From positions 1-62,340 of the forward strand of contig JABANP010000302.1 in the NCBI GenBank assembly GCA_013115135.1: 62,340 nucleotides of DNA, in the 5' to 3' direction. Position numbers and translations under genes: made by a program. This DNA is from Perkinsus olseni. Lineage: Eukaryota > Perkinsozoa > Perkinsida > Perkinsidae. Every line of letters starts with the position of its first letter. The stretch's first letter is position 1. The notes beneath the pieces were generated by a model. That model searched no databases. It was not told the origin of the DNA and saw nothing but the letters and a program-made list of their open reading frames with translations. Positions 34,108-45,714 of this stretch are shown one piece after another.

Positions 34108-34652
34108 AGTTTCAGAATCCGTAACGGACAAACCTCGGCAGAAAATATTCGGCCATCGGTAGCATCATATCGTATTGTAACATCAATCGATACGATCCCA
34201 TACACACCGACAGTTTTCAATTCGTTATATCGCGTTTTCCGGGTTGGGGCAAATAGGTCACGCTGTTGAAGTAGATGCGTGCTACGCTCGGCCCGATTAG
34301 AGGGCGTCACAGAAGCAATAAATGAGGTCACAGTGAGAGTCATTTTGTGAACACACAACACGAATACACCATGATCATGAAACGTGCGTACACGCAGACA
34401 CCCAAAGGTCATCGTCATACATACAGCACATGGCAGCACAGAATAAAAAATAATATATATCCCTCATCGCCTGGATAAGCAGGAGTCCTGTTGCAGGACT
34501 AATATGCTTCACGTGACGGTGTGCTATTTACCACTGAAGTGTTTATGTACCATATACAGCATCACAGTCCACTGATGTAAGCAGTCGAAGCAGCGTGGGT
34601 TGAATCTAGTAGTCTGCTAACGCTGACCTTCGTTTGATCCTCCTTCTCGTCT

Positions 34653-34685
34653 AAAGTATTATCTACCGTCAGTAGATAATACTTT
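34653..34685. repeat. Perfect 14-bp inverted repeat, 5-nt loop
   Basis: AAAGTATTATCTAC, CGTCA, GTAGATAATACTTT. Confidence 0.75.
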
Positions 34686-35151
34686 GGAGTCTGACAATAA
34701 TGGTGGGGCTCATCTCACCAGCTATCCAGACAGAGATAAAATCTATCACCTCACCAACGTTGACTACCGGAGCTTTGCTTTCCACGACGAGGAACGATGG
34801 CCCCCCTGATGCTATCAAGCAGCATCAGCTCCCTCGTCGCCGTCGGGTTCGCATAGAGTCTTCGCACTGCGAAGTTCGCAGAACGAGATTCGTTCAACGA
34901 GTGAACGTGGTGACCTTGGACTGAGAGCTTTGACTAGTCGAAGGTATTCCACGACACTTCCTATATCTGTGGTGCCACAGGCTGAACCATTTCGTGATGG
35001 TAGTCAATGTGGATCCAACAGTGTTGGACCAACACCAGGCGAAGCAGGGCCAGGGACCATCGGCTGCCGCTTCGAGGCTAGTTAGCTTTGGTTCATTCGC
35101 GGTGGGCACGCTGAGAGACTGGGCAGAACATGAAGAAAGCATGGTGATCGA

Positions 35152-38129
35152 CTAAAGCGAATGGACGCTAGCGAAGCAACAACTGACGAACGGATGCTGA
35201 CCAACAGGAAGAAAATGATCTTCGCCGCGCTCGACGCTTCTAGTTGAGTCGACTGAAGTGCCCCTCACGGCTCGCCGAGCTCGGCTGCTCCTTGAACGTT
35301 CCGGGTTCACTCCAATCGTGTCTTCGCTTGTCGGATATCCTCCGTGCGATACGAACGACACGCTACGATACGTTCGTGGCAGAAGCCACGAACTACGACA
35401 CGATACGGGGAAATCCGAATGTGCAGAAAATTTTCCATCGTGCCACGGCACCGTTATGGCACGTTAGTAATACTACTGCGTCTGCTGTTAGCAATACAGT
35501 GAACGCATTTCCGTTTACAAAACGACACGTCCCACTCACCGTGCTCTCTAGTTGCACTTGCCGATCCAAAAGCTCCTGATCAAGCTGCTGCCGCTGCGTA
35601 TGGTACCTGACGTTAGGTTGGATAACTCAAAAGAGTCGTTGACAGTAGTTATCGAATTATAATTACAATAAAAAAATACAATCTAGCAAATTACTAGATT
35701 ACTAGTAGCAGTAGCAATGTACGTTATCTAGCAAGGGTGACAATTCCCAGAGAACGCCGGAGCAAGACAGCCAATTGCGTACAGCATATTTCCTCACACC
35801 TGAGGGCTCACGAGACAACCCTCTGCCCGAAACAACCCCCATTGATGTGGGATTGTGTTAAAGAGCGAGCGAATGGTAACTATTGATGTTCTGTGATCGA
35901 GATTGATCGCTGTTCCCATGCCCTTGCACGAACGTCCTATCCTCCGAGTATTTTTGCGTCTATTTTGCGCTCATCGACTCGTTTGGCTATTACTCACCTT
36001 ATCGCCCGTATCCTCCTCTTGCACCTCTTCAACTTGGCCGCGTGCAGGAGAATTGTAATCATACAGCTCAGCGGCATGCCAATTCCCATGAGGATAACGA
36101 AGGCCACCTTGAGGGCGGAAATTAATCCGTGGTTCGAAGGGACGACTTACGAAAGCTTGAGCGTCTGCTGATGACACTTGGAACTCGACCGTGCCTGAGA
36201 TGAGCTCAAAAGATACCATCGCTATTTACGCCAGTGCATCAGCAAGCACGAAAATTATGATAAAAAATCCGTCACGGATGGTTGATCCGTTTTAACAGAC
36301 GGATGATCCGTCTATTAAAACGCCTCTTTACCCTTAACACTGCTATGTTCTGATGGGAGGATTTAAAAGTCAGAAAATTTTCGAAATTTTCATTCAAAAT
36401 TCTCGAGCGCTGCTCGCCAGTCTTACCAACAAACTTCCCTCCGCGAGCCATGGAGCTCTCATAAAAGCAGAGATAAAACGTGTTCCGGTAGAACTGGCGG
36501 CGTTCTTGGCTTGTTACATGTTCCGAGCCTGGATACAAAATTCAGCCTCGCTCAGGCAACCGCTAAGGAGCTCACTCAGTAGCCAAAAGGACGCTGTCTC
36601 CGCGGTGATTTGCGTCAACTCATTCTCATCTCCGGCCAAGCCCGCTGGAAGAGCGTATTGGTCAACAAATCTGAAGAAAAAAATTCTCCGTGAACGGGCA
36701 TGGACAACTTCCCACCCGTCGCATCTTCCGATACCTTCTTTGTACTGCGGGACCTTCACTACCAGTCTGTTCACGGATGAGCAATTTCGGCAGGGAAGGT
36801 CGAAACGCTCCAGCCAACCTAATACGATTAAACTCCTCTACCGGCGAGAGCACTACCCCTTCACTCACCCGGATTCAGCACTACTCGAACTCGAATCTTC
36901 CTCTTCGGCAACACGCCATCGAGCTTCAAAACCTGAGAGAACTCGCCTTGGGCCAGGTTTACCACAGCAGTAATCGAAAAGTATCTAGAAGACCGTCGTA
37001 TGCGGCCAGGAGGCTCACCCTCCGTCCAATAGAGTAATTCTAAAAGTCAGAATCGATTCCGTTAAATGCGGGTTATTTTTTCACGCAAAATGCGGGTCCA
37101 GAATCGATTCAGAATGGGTTTGTTGCACGACTCCTTGGAATCGATTCTGGAACCGCATTTCACTCGTGAATATAAATATCAGAACCGATTCCGAATTGCA
37201 AAATCAGTTTATCAAACGGGTAGGAGGTCACTGGGACTTAGTCATTCCTACCACGTCCACCAACTGGAGGCATTCACATGAGACGCGGAGCGTCACGCTC
37301 CTCCTAGTCCCATCAGCGCCCCTTACCGGCGAGTCGTAAAATCGTACTGCTCCAAGCGACTTCGCAACTCCGGTCAGCGTTCGGTTGGTTTGCCGCTGAC
37401 AGGCATAGACCGGCAGAGCGCCTCGGAACCCCCCGGTCAATTCAGGAGCTCGATCCACCGCGAAGTACTGAGAGTAAAGCATAAACACTGACGGCGGAGC
37501 GATGCAAAAACTCACATATTTTGAAGAGGAGTTGTCCGGCCTGATCGATTCGTGCACACAAGTCCCGCAGGACTCCTTATCGGCTGCCCGACTGCAAGAA
37601 ACACTCGGGAGCTCACTGGCCGCTTCCGCCTGGGCCAAGTACACACAGGCTTCCGAGCACTTCTGTGGGGCGACCAGGGGCACCGGAATCTGACAGGAGA
37701 CGTCACGGAAGTTGCATCAACCGCGCATTCTCCCCGCTGGGAAACAAAACTGGTCAATCAACAACAATTCCAAGCACTATGGATGATCGCAGCTGAATTT
37801 GCGCATTGGGAGTAAGTTTCTTCATCGTGCGTCCTCCAGGAGGACTCCTCCTTCAGCCTGTCGCGCATTTCTTTTCCTATCTTTTAAGAGTTGAGTTGGT
37901 AACATTCCGACGGCTCACGAAGGTTCTGCAGTATTGCACTATGAAATTCACAAAAACATCTTCAACAGTTAGGATCCCCCCTTACTCCGAGGGTGATATT
38001 CCCGACGAGCGTGTCGGAGAACTTCTCATAGACGATAGGCACCGCGAAGCCCCCGGAGTTGTCGGCCTTAATGGCACCCCGCGCATCACAGGTCGAAGCT
38101 AGGATGACGAGCAACCGCCACCGAACCAT
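35152..38129 (-). CDS. Predicted type I single-pass membrane protein, family unknown
   Basis: ATG at 38129 gives a signal peptide (MVRWRLLVILASTCDARG), then FAVPIVYEKFSDTLVGNITL. Further extracellular exons carry cysteine-bearing QKCSEACVYLAQAEAASE and ESCGTCVHES, YFAVDRAPELTGGFRGALPV, YACQRQTNRTLTGVAKSLGA, YFSITAVVNLAQGEFSQVLK, VVKVPQYKEGIGRCDGWEVV and YALPAGLAGDENELTQITAE. At about 36015-36120 a 43-nt intron leads to a transmembrane helix (VAFVILMGIGMPLSCMITIL) and a basic stop-transfer KLKRCKRRIRAIR. A coiled-coil-like tail follows near 35540-35607 (TQRQQLDQELLDRQVQLES). The 3' end, placed at 35152, is uncertain. Topology is inferred: outside or lumenal N-terminus, cytosolic tail. I recognise no family. 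Confidence 0.5.
36289..36321. repeat. Inverted repeat, 16-bp arms, 1-nt loop
   Basis: GTTTTAACAGACGGAT and ATCCGTCTATTAAAAC differ at one pair. Smaller CGGAT/ATCCG palindromes occur in the 40 bp before it. Confidence 0.7.
37088..37160. repeat. Foldback with 23-bp arms and 27-nt spacer
   Basis: The arms AAATGCGGGTCCAGAATCGA(TTC) and GAATCGATTCTGGAACCGCA(TTT) match at 22 of 23 bases. AATCGATTC-type words also flank it at 37050 and 37190, giving nested repeats over 37045-37195. It lies within the membrane-protein gene, so presumably in an intron. Confidence 0.7.
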
Positions 38130-38530
38130 GAGTGCAGTCGAAGGTAGATAATATGCTTACTGAATCGGAAAACTACTGCCGCGGCGGCCCGACCGATTTT
38201 GTCCGAGTAAAAAACTCCGATGAGGCCTGGTCACAGCATGCGAGCGCAAAATCCCCCCTCGAGTGAAAGGTCATGATCATCATCTTACGAGAGGAAATTT
38301 TTCGAATGACGACCGTATTACGGTCACCGTAAAACTAACAACCTTTTGCTCCGTCTCATCGTCCAATACCGCTACTTTTCAGAGCAGCACAACTCGACCC
38401 ATGCGCTCCTTCTCCTCCGGGTGAAATTGAACCAACTCAAGCCGACAGCAAGGACTTATTTATATAACGCTTGAGGTCAATAGCACACTAGTACCACAAA
38501 TTCTACAAATCATAGACAGTAGGAACTCCA

Positions 38531-41500
38531 TCACAGCAACCCTGCAAAGGGATCCTCGTTGCCTAAATTCCTCACACCAAACCGCTTCGGGTCCGCACCA
38601 GTCCGCACCAGTGGTTGCTGTTGCGGGGGCGGCGGAGGAGCTGCTCGAGACGGCCTGAGAACGCAAGGGCGAAAAATGATGAGTCTATAAGATTATTGAA
38701 CGCCGGTTCTATGCCAAGCCACACGCTCGAGTCTCCCATCCGCTCAGAGGCTAGATCCGTCTTTGGGAGCTCGAAGCTGTAGATGGGTATTTAGAATACC
38801 GTATTTCATTTATGTGATTTCCTAGTGGCCTTATGACGAGGAGAGTGCGTGGCGGCCATAGCGCCTGTAAGGTCAGGCCACGACCAATGTGCCAAGAAGA
38901 AGACCAACTCGAGCAGTAGGACCACCACAGAAGCAACTCACTGAAGAATCGTCAAAATCTCAACCAAAACTAACTGTGCGATGATCTTGATGGGTCAAAG
39001 GTGACCTCGCCCGAGCACTCACCGTGAAGGTTCTGGTGGCGCACCACCCATGAGGAGGAGATCCAAGTCGATCGGAGCAGAGGCACCCGACGAGGTGGAC
39101 TTGCGACTTCCAATAGACGGCGGAGGAGGGGGCGCTGATGCACCGAGCGCTGCGGAGGCTTCTCTTCCTGTGTCCGTGCGGGGGCGGTAACTGCGATAGA
39201 CGATATATTTGCTCAGGCCGTGAACAATGCGCCAAGAAAAAGACAAAATTGGAAAGTAGGATGACCATAAATGCCAGCCAGAAACAACTCCAAGAGTGTC
39301 CCTCGAAAATTCAACCAACACCCATCGAACGGTGACATTCATCCCTCACCCGGCCACTCACTGTGAAGGTTCTGATGGCGCGCCACCCATAAGGAGGGTA
39401 TCAAAGTCAATCAGATCGGAGGCACCCGACGAGGTGGATTTGCGACTTCCCATTGACGGCGGAGGAGGGGGCGCCGATGCACCGAGCGCTGCGGAGGCTT
39501 CTCTCCCTGCGTCCGTTCGGTGGCGGTAACTGCAATACACGAAACTTGCTCCGTAAACCGAGATGAATCGCATCTTTCGGTCCCGCGATTGACAAGGAGC
39601 GACCTAAGATTCCTAAACACTTACTCTTTCTCTCGCCAACTGACAACTCTATCGACCATCCCAGTGATGATTCCGTTTATGCGGTTCCACTGCTCGAACG
39701 TGAGATCCTCATTCGCCATCAGAGCCGCCACACAGGGCAAGACCTGACACGGTCCCATAATGGGACTCCCATTTCGACAATATTCCCGACGCTATCATCT
39801 CAGATGATTCATCTGCGACTCATCACTAAAATCAGGCACCAAGTCAATACTCCGGTACATCGTCATTTGACTTCGTTTGACGCATTTACCGTTTATAGTC
39901 TCACCTTAGTCGCCGTAAGCTTGGCGCCAAGATTCTCGCTGATCTTCTCGTAAATTTCGCCCAGTGCCGCCACCACCTGAAAAACTAACCCATGCCAACC
40001 TTCCTCGACGAAAGAAGAGCGCCTTGGGCCCAACCAAGGCTGCCCGAGACTGAATTTCGAACTTTTCCAACGAAGCCAGATCAGAGACGATAGTGAGTCA
40101 ATTCTATAACCTCTGTTGCGGAAAACATTGCTGAACCAAACGCCCGCTTGGGAACGGTAGGTGCGGTCACGCTGTATTCGAAGACCTCAAGTGCATTAGA
40201 AACGACATTATCTCTCTACGGAATCTGGACCTCGATTGGACTGAGCACCACAACAAAATTACTGTACAGTATACTGCCGGAAGTCCAGACTCGGGGCCAC
40301 TCTGCGGCAGCAGCTGCTCCGGATCTTATCACGCGCGCGTGTTCAAAATAATGCAACCCAGGCATGCAAAGTAGTATACAGCGTCACAGAAGCACGTGCC
40401 ATTATCAACAGCTTGTGACACCGACGCTGGAGGCTTCAACTCAGTAGTCGCAGCCTGCGACTCGCAGGATCGATCTCCATGTTCGGGAATAGCATCTGCC
40501 CAGATCTTCTTTACGCTGTCGTCACCCTCCCTAGATTATCCTGTCGTTAGCCACTCCACTGTGCATTACCGTAGACAATGGACCGCAGAATAATATGAAA
40601 AATGAGTGCCACTTCTCGTTGGAGACGGAGAAGTAGGTTTTCTCCAGGGCCCCTCCAGTAGTTCGAGTCAAAGAGATCGTAGTACATAGCTTTACCAACC
40701 ACACACAGGCCTCCGCGGCATCGTAACGATGCCATCGTCCTTAATATTGAGCTTCTCCTTCACGGCACTTGACTCCTCGTCGCAAAAGGATTTTCCCCTG
40801 TTGCTGTACAAGACGGGACTCCCGTCACGGGAGGGTTGGCATGTCTCAGAGCTTTCGAAGAGACTCGATACTTGACCCTAGCGAATGGTCTGCAACTGAG
40901 CTTCCTACAGAGACGGTACGGCGGCTTGACTTTGAATTGCTTCTTATAATGAAAAACTTCTATTCGATACACTAACTGACGACATCTTCACTGGAGTACA
41001 GAACTGATATCCACATAGCACCAGGGTATATGGAAGGTGATTTAGGGCGCAGCCTTGAAGCGGAGGCTTGATTGAGCTGCCCATGCCGCAGTACTCTCTC
41101 GGCAAACCGGATTCCGACCCACGACCCGCGTTATAGAAGCTCGTTAGACAGAGTCGCTCTTCAACGTTGGATACACCCGCTAGTAGGATAGAGAGCTAGT
41201 TCAGCGTCCGAATACTCTCATGCTGTGCGGACTACGTTGTCAACGAGAGGGTCCATCACAGTGCGAGAGCCCATGCGACCTGCGCTCGCAACCGAGGGAG
41301 TCCTCAGTTGGTTGCCCCACTTCTTGTCGTCTCGACCCGCCGACGGCTACACCACTCAGCGGCCACGGGTCGTAGCCCACGGCACTCGTGAAGCCGGCGC
41401 GGCCGTAACGAGCCCGGCTTAGGGAATCCTCGAACCAGCCTGGTTAAACCAGGCTATCCGCATGGGGATGGTGCACATTAGGAGGTGGAAGTAAAACCGG

Positions 41501-44500
41501 AGAATCAGCCGTACTTAGATCACCCGACTGCGTCGAAGACATGAGAATCCATGAGATCGGTGAGGCATAGTTCCTTTGCCGCAGGAGTTTTCCCGATGGG
41601 TTCGTTCCATCCCCTCCCTGAGCGCTCCCATGCAATTTCGATCGTCTACCTGAGAGGAGCTATCGGTAGTGGGGGTCTCCGTCAACGCCTTCAGTAGAGG
41701 GCCCACAACGGTCGTATTATCCAGCACCTGACGTAGAACAACTCTACCGACGCCACGACCAGAATAACTGCCGTCTCTCAGTCACCCCCGGACGCTCGAT
41801 CGTTTCACGACCCCAACCGCCTACCGGAAGCATCTCTTGCATGCAGTTGATGATGAGACATCGGATCCTCGTTGGAACCCCCTCGCTGGCATCCGTCATC
41901 ATTTTCAGCATCCTTGGCAGTAAAACATGTTGCAACGTAGTGTATTCGAACCGTCGCTGGAGGAGGGGCAATCGGGTGAAAACCTAAAATGACCACAGCA
42001 GTTCAGATCGGACCATATCTCCCTACTTCAGCGCACTAGCAAGAGTTGGTGCCGCGGGTAAGAGGAAAGTTAGTCCAACCTACTTCCTGGATGATGGTAT
42101 CTTCTTTCAACTCGATACACCGCAATACGAAGGGTACGAGTACATCACTGGCGTCCTTGGCCGTCGTGTTGTTGATGAAGAGATCGAGGTTACGTATAAG
42201 GATGGTCACGCACTCTGATCAAACAGCAATAGAAAGAGTATCATCGCTGACTCCTGGTCAGCTCTCAGCGGCAGATCAACAGTGCCGTACCATGAGATAG
42301 TCTGCTAAGCCATTAAAACTCGCATATTAGCTTATTGTTTCACACGTTCTCATATCTACAAGCGCCAAAGCCCTAGGCCTCCTACATGCTGCAAAAGGAA
42401 TCCTAGGGCTCCGGCACTTATAAATAATGAACTCCGACGCCTTAGGCTTCGCAGACGCCCAAATCGGCCCAGACTCGACGGAGACATGCAACACAAGTAG
42501 CCGTCTACTCGCGCGACCTACCGACAGATATCTCCTTCGCGCTGAACAGAGGGCGGATACGCGGCCATATCCGAGCTTGGAAGTACTGCGGATCGCAGAC
42601 TCCATCGTATTTCAGAGCCATCAATAAACAAGGTAATGCTGACGACCACAACGCCGAGAAGGACAGAGCCACCTGATAGAACCGTCCGGTGCGGCTGCAC
42701 GCATGCGCACCGCTACTACATCAGCTAGCGGTGGTAGAATCCTTTCTCTGATGAGATGAGGGCTGGCAACTAGCGGTGATGTCTTGTCGCTCAGAAGACG
42801 AGGAAGGCCTGCAATGACAAGATCTGGGATTCTCGAACATATCACACTGCGGCAAGGTACAGTAAGGGTCATCCACAAACGCGCAAACTGGACTGGCACT
42901 TTTTCGTCTGTCTGGACGAGTTTGAACCTAGTTCCTATTTTCCTAATGAATTCTCCATACTTTAGTAGTACTGAATCAATACTACTACCCGTACTGTGGG
43001 GCATCTCAGTCAAGAACCAACTAAACCGGGAATCAATACTACGACGCAATTAATGCCGACTCAAAAGGCCCGTCTACGCAACCGCTACTACCCCGCAGGA
43101 ATGCTGTCCGTGCTGCGTCGTCCTTCTCCGACAAGGTCTCCAAGAACCTCAACGCCTACAGACAATCCCATATTCAGGCCAAAATGTTCCTTTCACAATG
43201 CTCAACGACTCCCGCGATCGGCAGCGCATCCCTCGGGCCAATCAGAAAACAGGGCTGCAGATCCGACCTTGGACTACCTTGATATTGATGTCATTGAAGT
43301 ACTCTGAGTTGAGAAACGTCTCTATGGTACACCGCCGTGTCGGGTCAGGCTGCGTCATCGACTGGAGCAACTGATGCACGAAAAATCAGAAGGGCGAAGC
43401 GATTCAGAAGCGAGACTTCAACCACCGGAGAGAACAGAACGACAAACGCTGTTCGCTTAGCAACTCTGCAAATTCTTAGCATAAGTGCTGTGCGACCTAC
43501 AACGCTTTCATAGAACCGAATTAAGCCCTAAAATTCGAGTATAGTAGCATATTAGATACTATCCACCTCTCCACCGACGCTTACAGTTTCACTCTACTGC
43601 TCCGCACAAATACACTTGAAGAGGCACTCTTCGTACCACACATTGCACAGATCACAAGGATGCCCCCTCCCGAGGTACTACAGCAAACAGCATTGGATTG
43701 CTAATTTGAGGATCTCCTTCCCGCAGCGGCAGAGCATTCCTGAAACCATCGCCCAATGCACAACGCCTTCCGCCCGACTATCCAGCGCCTACTGAGTTTC
43801 CCGCTGATGAACGGTGGGATCCGCCCCTGGAGTGACTCGAGAGAGCAGGGGTTGGCGGTCCTTCGAGAAGAGCTCGTACCTGACGTGCGAGTGGTGGATG
43901 AGAGACAGACACCGCCAGTCGCGAGAGCTACTAGTTTTATGAGATGAAACCACGCGCAAGGGTTCGAACCCGCGACCTCTCTTAGACAGAAGAATTAGAC
44001 CGTGATGCAAACGGGAAGACCCCCTTCCGCTCACGCTATAAGGCCGAAACTGAATACGTCGCTGCACTGTCCACAGGTGCTGCTGTAACCACTGGTCATT
44101 TCAGGAGCTGCATACCTGCACAGAAAAATGCTCCTGCCAGGGATCGAACCTGCGCCTAGAGCCCACCTTATAGGAGGTTCATTGAGGATCATCCCTCCCG
44201 CCATTCCTCCGATTCCTCTGAACTTCACTTGGCATGGCACCATCTTACCCGGCTCCACCGGCGACTGGCTGTATGCCAGTCCGCCAAGGACCCACCGACC
44301 GTTGGGAGTCAGGAAAATCTGCCACGACCAATCCCTGCCAACTTCGACGGCAATCGCGGCAAGCGAGCACGTTCACCCTCAAAGAAATTTCATCAATTTT
44401 TCTGCAGCAACCCCCCCCTTACCGCACTAGGACACAGACCCAAATGACAGGTATTTGCATGATGGAGGAACTCGAGAGCTGACGCGATATCCAGCAATCC

Positions 44501-45714
44501 TGAAAAGGTGAGAAGTGAGCGGGCGTGGAGCCAGAAATATTGATTCGCCGTTCACATGAGGCAACGCTTCTTTTGATACCACAAATCACGTAAATCTCAT
44601 AGGTATGTTCAATTCCCAGTTTTGCGGAGGACCACAAAAATCGTGATTAACTTCTAGGGATTCATCAAGTGAGAAGTGCCCTGCGAGATTTTTCCCTTGG
44701 GAAATTTACCCCGTACGTCCAAATCCGAACTAATTTCCCGGAGACCCCCAAAATCAATATTACCGGTCTGTACTTCGATCAGCGACAGCTGCTTCCTGTC
44801 CGTTGTCAGCACAGTCCCGAGCGTCTGCGTCACCCGTCTCGTGACGAATGCCATGGTTTGGCGCTCGTCGCTCAATGGGTCTAACAAGGTCCATGTCAGG
44901 GTTGGCTGAGAGAAGCACGAAGGCTTACCGATGACAGAGAGAATATTGGGATGCCGCAACCGCTGAAGAACAGTAGCTTCCCGATGCAACGACGCCAGTA
45001 TCTTGACAAGGAAATGACGTATGCAGGGATCGAACCCGGTACCACTAAAGGGCAAAAGCGACGGTCAATCCAATTACCTGATCTCTGTAGTCCTTCGGGT
45101 ACTGCCTAGTGTCGAGTGTCTTCTTCTCAAATAAAAACACTGTGAGAGAAGTGTCATCTCCTACTGGCCCTGCCGCTGCAGATCCGGACGTGCTAGACTT
45201 TTGTCGCTCAGCGTTGTACAACTAAGAGAGTATGACGCGCGTCCGTTCCAAACAACTTCAATTCAAACCACGCACAGGATGAAGTTCACCATACACCGCC
45301 TCATCAATTCCCTCGAGCGCCACTCGAAGTCGCAACGCCCGAGCCCACTCAAGACCTTCGCACTCAATCAATTCATCTTCACTTTCAGTTATGAATTTCC
45401 TGATTTAGATTCCCAATGAAATTTCCATTAACTTTTCATTGTTTCTTCCTTTCGCAGAATCACATTGCTCACTACGTGCGTTCACAGACAGCCAAAACCT
45501 CACAGAGACGCATTAAAAGCATTTTCCAAAGTAAATGCCTGTTTTGCCACTACAGCATCGTTTGCCACGCTGCTTTCAGGAGCCCCAAAAGGCCTGGCCC
45601 CCCCAATACTACCTTCCACCGGAGCTCATTACCATAGCAGCTTGGCTCCTTATCCACTTGATAGGAGCTGACCAGCTTATTACTGGTAAGGTAATTCAGC
45701 ACGTTATTGAACAT
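38531..45714 (-). CDS. SCYL2: SCYL2-like pseudokinase with HEAT repeats and clathrin-binding tail
   Basis: Homologue of the SCY1-like coated-vesicle pseudokinase that acts in clathrin traffic. Proposed ATG 45714 (MFNNVLNYLTSNKLVSSYQV). N-lobe: TVFLFEKKTLDTRQYPKDYR, LHREATVLQRLRHPNILSV and DPLSDERQTMAFVTRRV match the family closely. The catalytic loop is degenerate: LLDIASALEFLHHAN then CHLGLCPSA instead of HRD, and TPNGRWVLGGLAYS instead of DFG. Then PPIRYAAPEM and CSDVFSFGLIAYELFSKDRQ. HEAT-like blocks: SPHLIRERILPPLADV (42.8 kb), LLPRMLKMMTDASEGVPTRI (41.9 kb), VVAALGEIYEKISENLGAKL and VLPCVAALMANEDLTFEQWN (39.7-39.9 kb). The tail repeats GSRKSTSSGAS with DLIDFDTLLMGG or PIDLDLLLMGG and ends NEDPFAGLL-stop (DPF motif). 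About 15-20 introns; some exons between 40 and 43.7 kb are not resolved. Confidence 0.82.
39022..39541 (-). repeat. Duplicated ~180-bp exon in the SCYL2 tail
   Basis: 39022-39200 and 39362-39541 are about 88-90 percent identical in the same orientation and are both open in the SCYL2 frame. They encode GREASAALGASAPPPPPS, then GSRKSTSSGAS, then LIDFD or PIDLD followed by LLMGGAP. Each is followed by a GTGAGTG donor. Confidence 0.75.
41437..41455. repeat. Perfect 9-bp palindrome
   Basis: AGCCTGGTT A AACCAGGCT, in a non-coding part of the SCYL2 locus. Confidence 0.7.
42360..42419. repeat. Imperfect inverted repeat, 23-bp arms
   Basis: AAGCGCCAAAGCCCTAGG and CCTAGGGCTCCGGCACTT form arms with 17 of 23 matches and a perfect 9-bp core (AGCCCTAGG). 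It is inside the SCYL2 locus, so presumably intronic. Confidence 0.55.
43880..44034 (-). other. 155-nt SCYL2 intron carrying a degenerate complete tRNA-like sequence
   Basis: Between DVFSFGLIA and YELFSKDRQ. On the coding strand it has TTGCATCACGG (A-box-like), an anticodon-arm-like TTCTT/AAGAG stem around CTGTCTA (GTC in the anticodon position), and GCGGGTTCGAACCC (B-box, T-arm) at 43960-43970. Stems are partly broken, so it is a tRNA relic in sense orientation. Confidence 0.5.
44116..44166 (-). other. 51-nt SCYL2 intron built around a tRNA 3' half
   Basis: Between NEPPIR and YAAPEM. On the coding strand it has GCAGGTTCGATCCCTGG (T-arm, 4 of 5 pairs), CAGGAGCA (acceptor strand plus discriminator), TTTTT (Pol III stop-like), then CTGTGCAG acceptor. 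Nearly the whole intron is accounted for. Confidence 0.65.
45002..45077 (-). other. 76-nt SCYL2 intron with tRNA T-arm
   Basis: Between QYPKDYRDQ and ILASLHREA. On the coding strand it has CCGGGTTCGATCCCTGC, then ATACGTCA and TTT, ending CTTGTCAAG. B-box at 45026-45036. Confidence 0.6.

Larger units (their letters stand above)
33412..35150. other. Intergenic with foldbacks, no recognised gene
   Basis: Contains inverted repeats at 33995-34107 and 34653-34685. Minus-strand open frame 34894-35142 begins with ATG, but it has no recognisable domain and could be either a chance frame or a C-terminal exon of the neighbouring membrane protein. Confidence 0.4.

Noticed and set aside
36100..36150. B-box-like GGTTCGAAGGG in an intron of the membrane-protein gene
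   Set aside because: Only a partial B-box match without stem pairing; not counted in the tRNA-intron set.
44031..44258. Single minus-strand ORF reading through from MVPCQVKF to FSFGLIA
   Set aside because: The frame crosses a 51-nt tRNA-like intron; kinase homology requires that intron to be removed.
44865..44930. A 23-nt intron (GTAAGCC...CTCAG) in SCYL2
   Set aside because: Using the later AG (47-nt intron) gives HPNILSV-DPLSDERQ, which aligns better with SCYL2.
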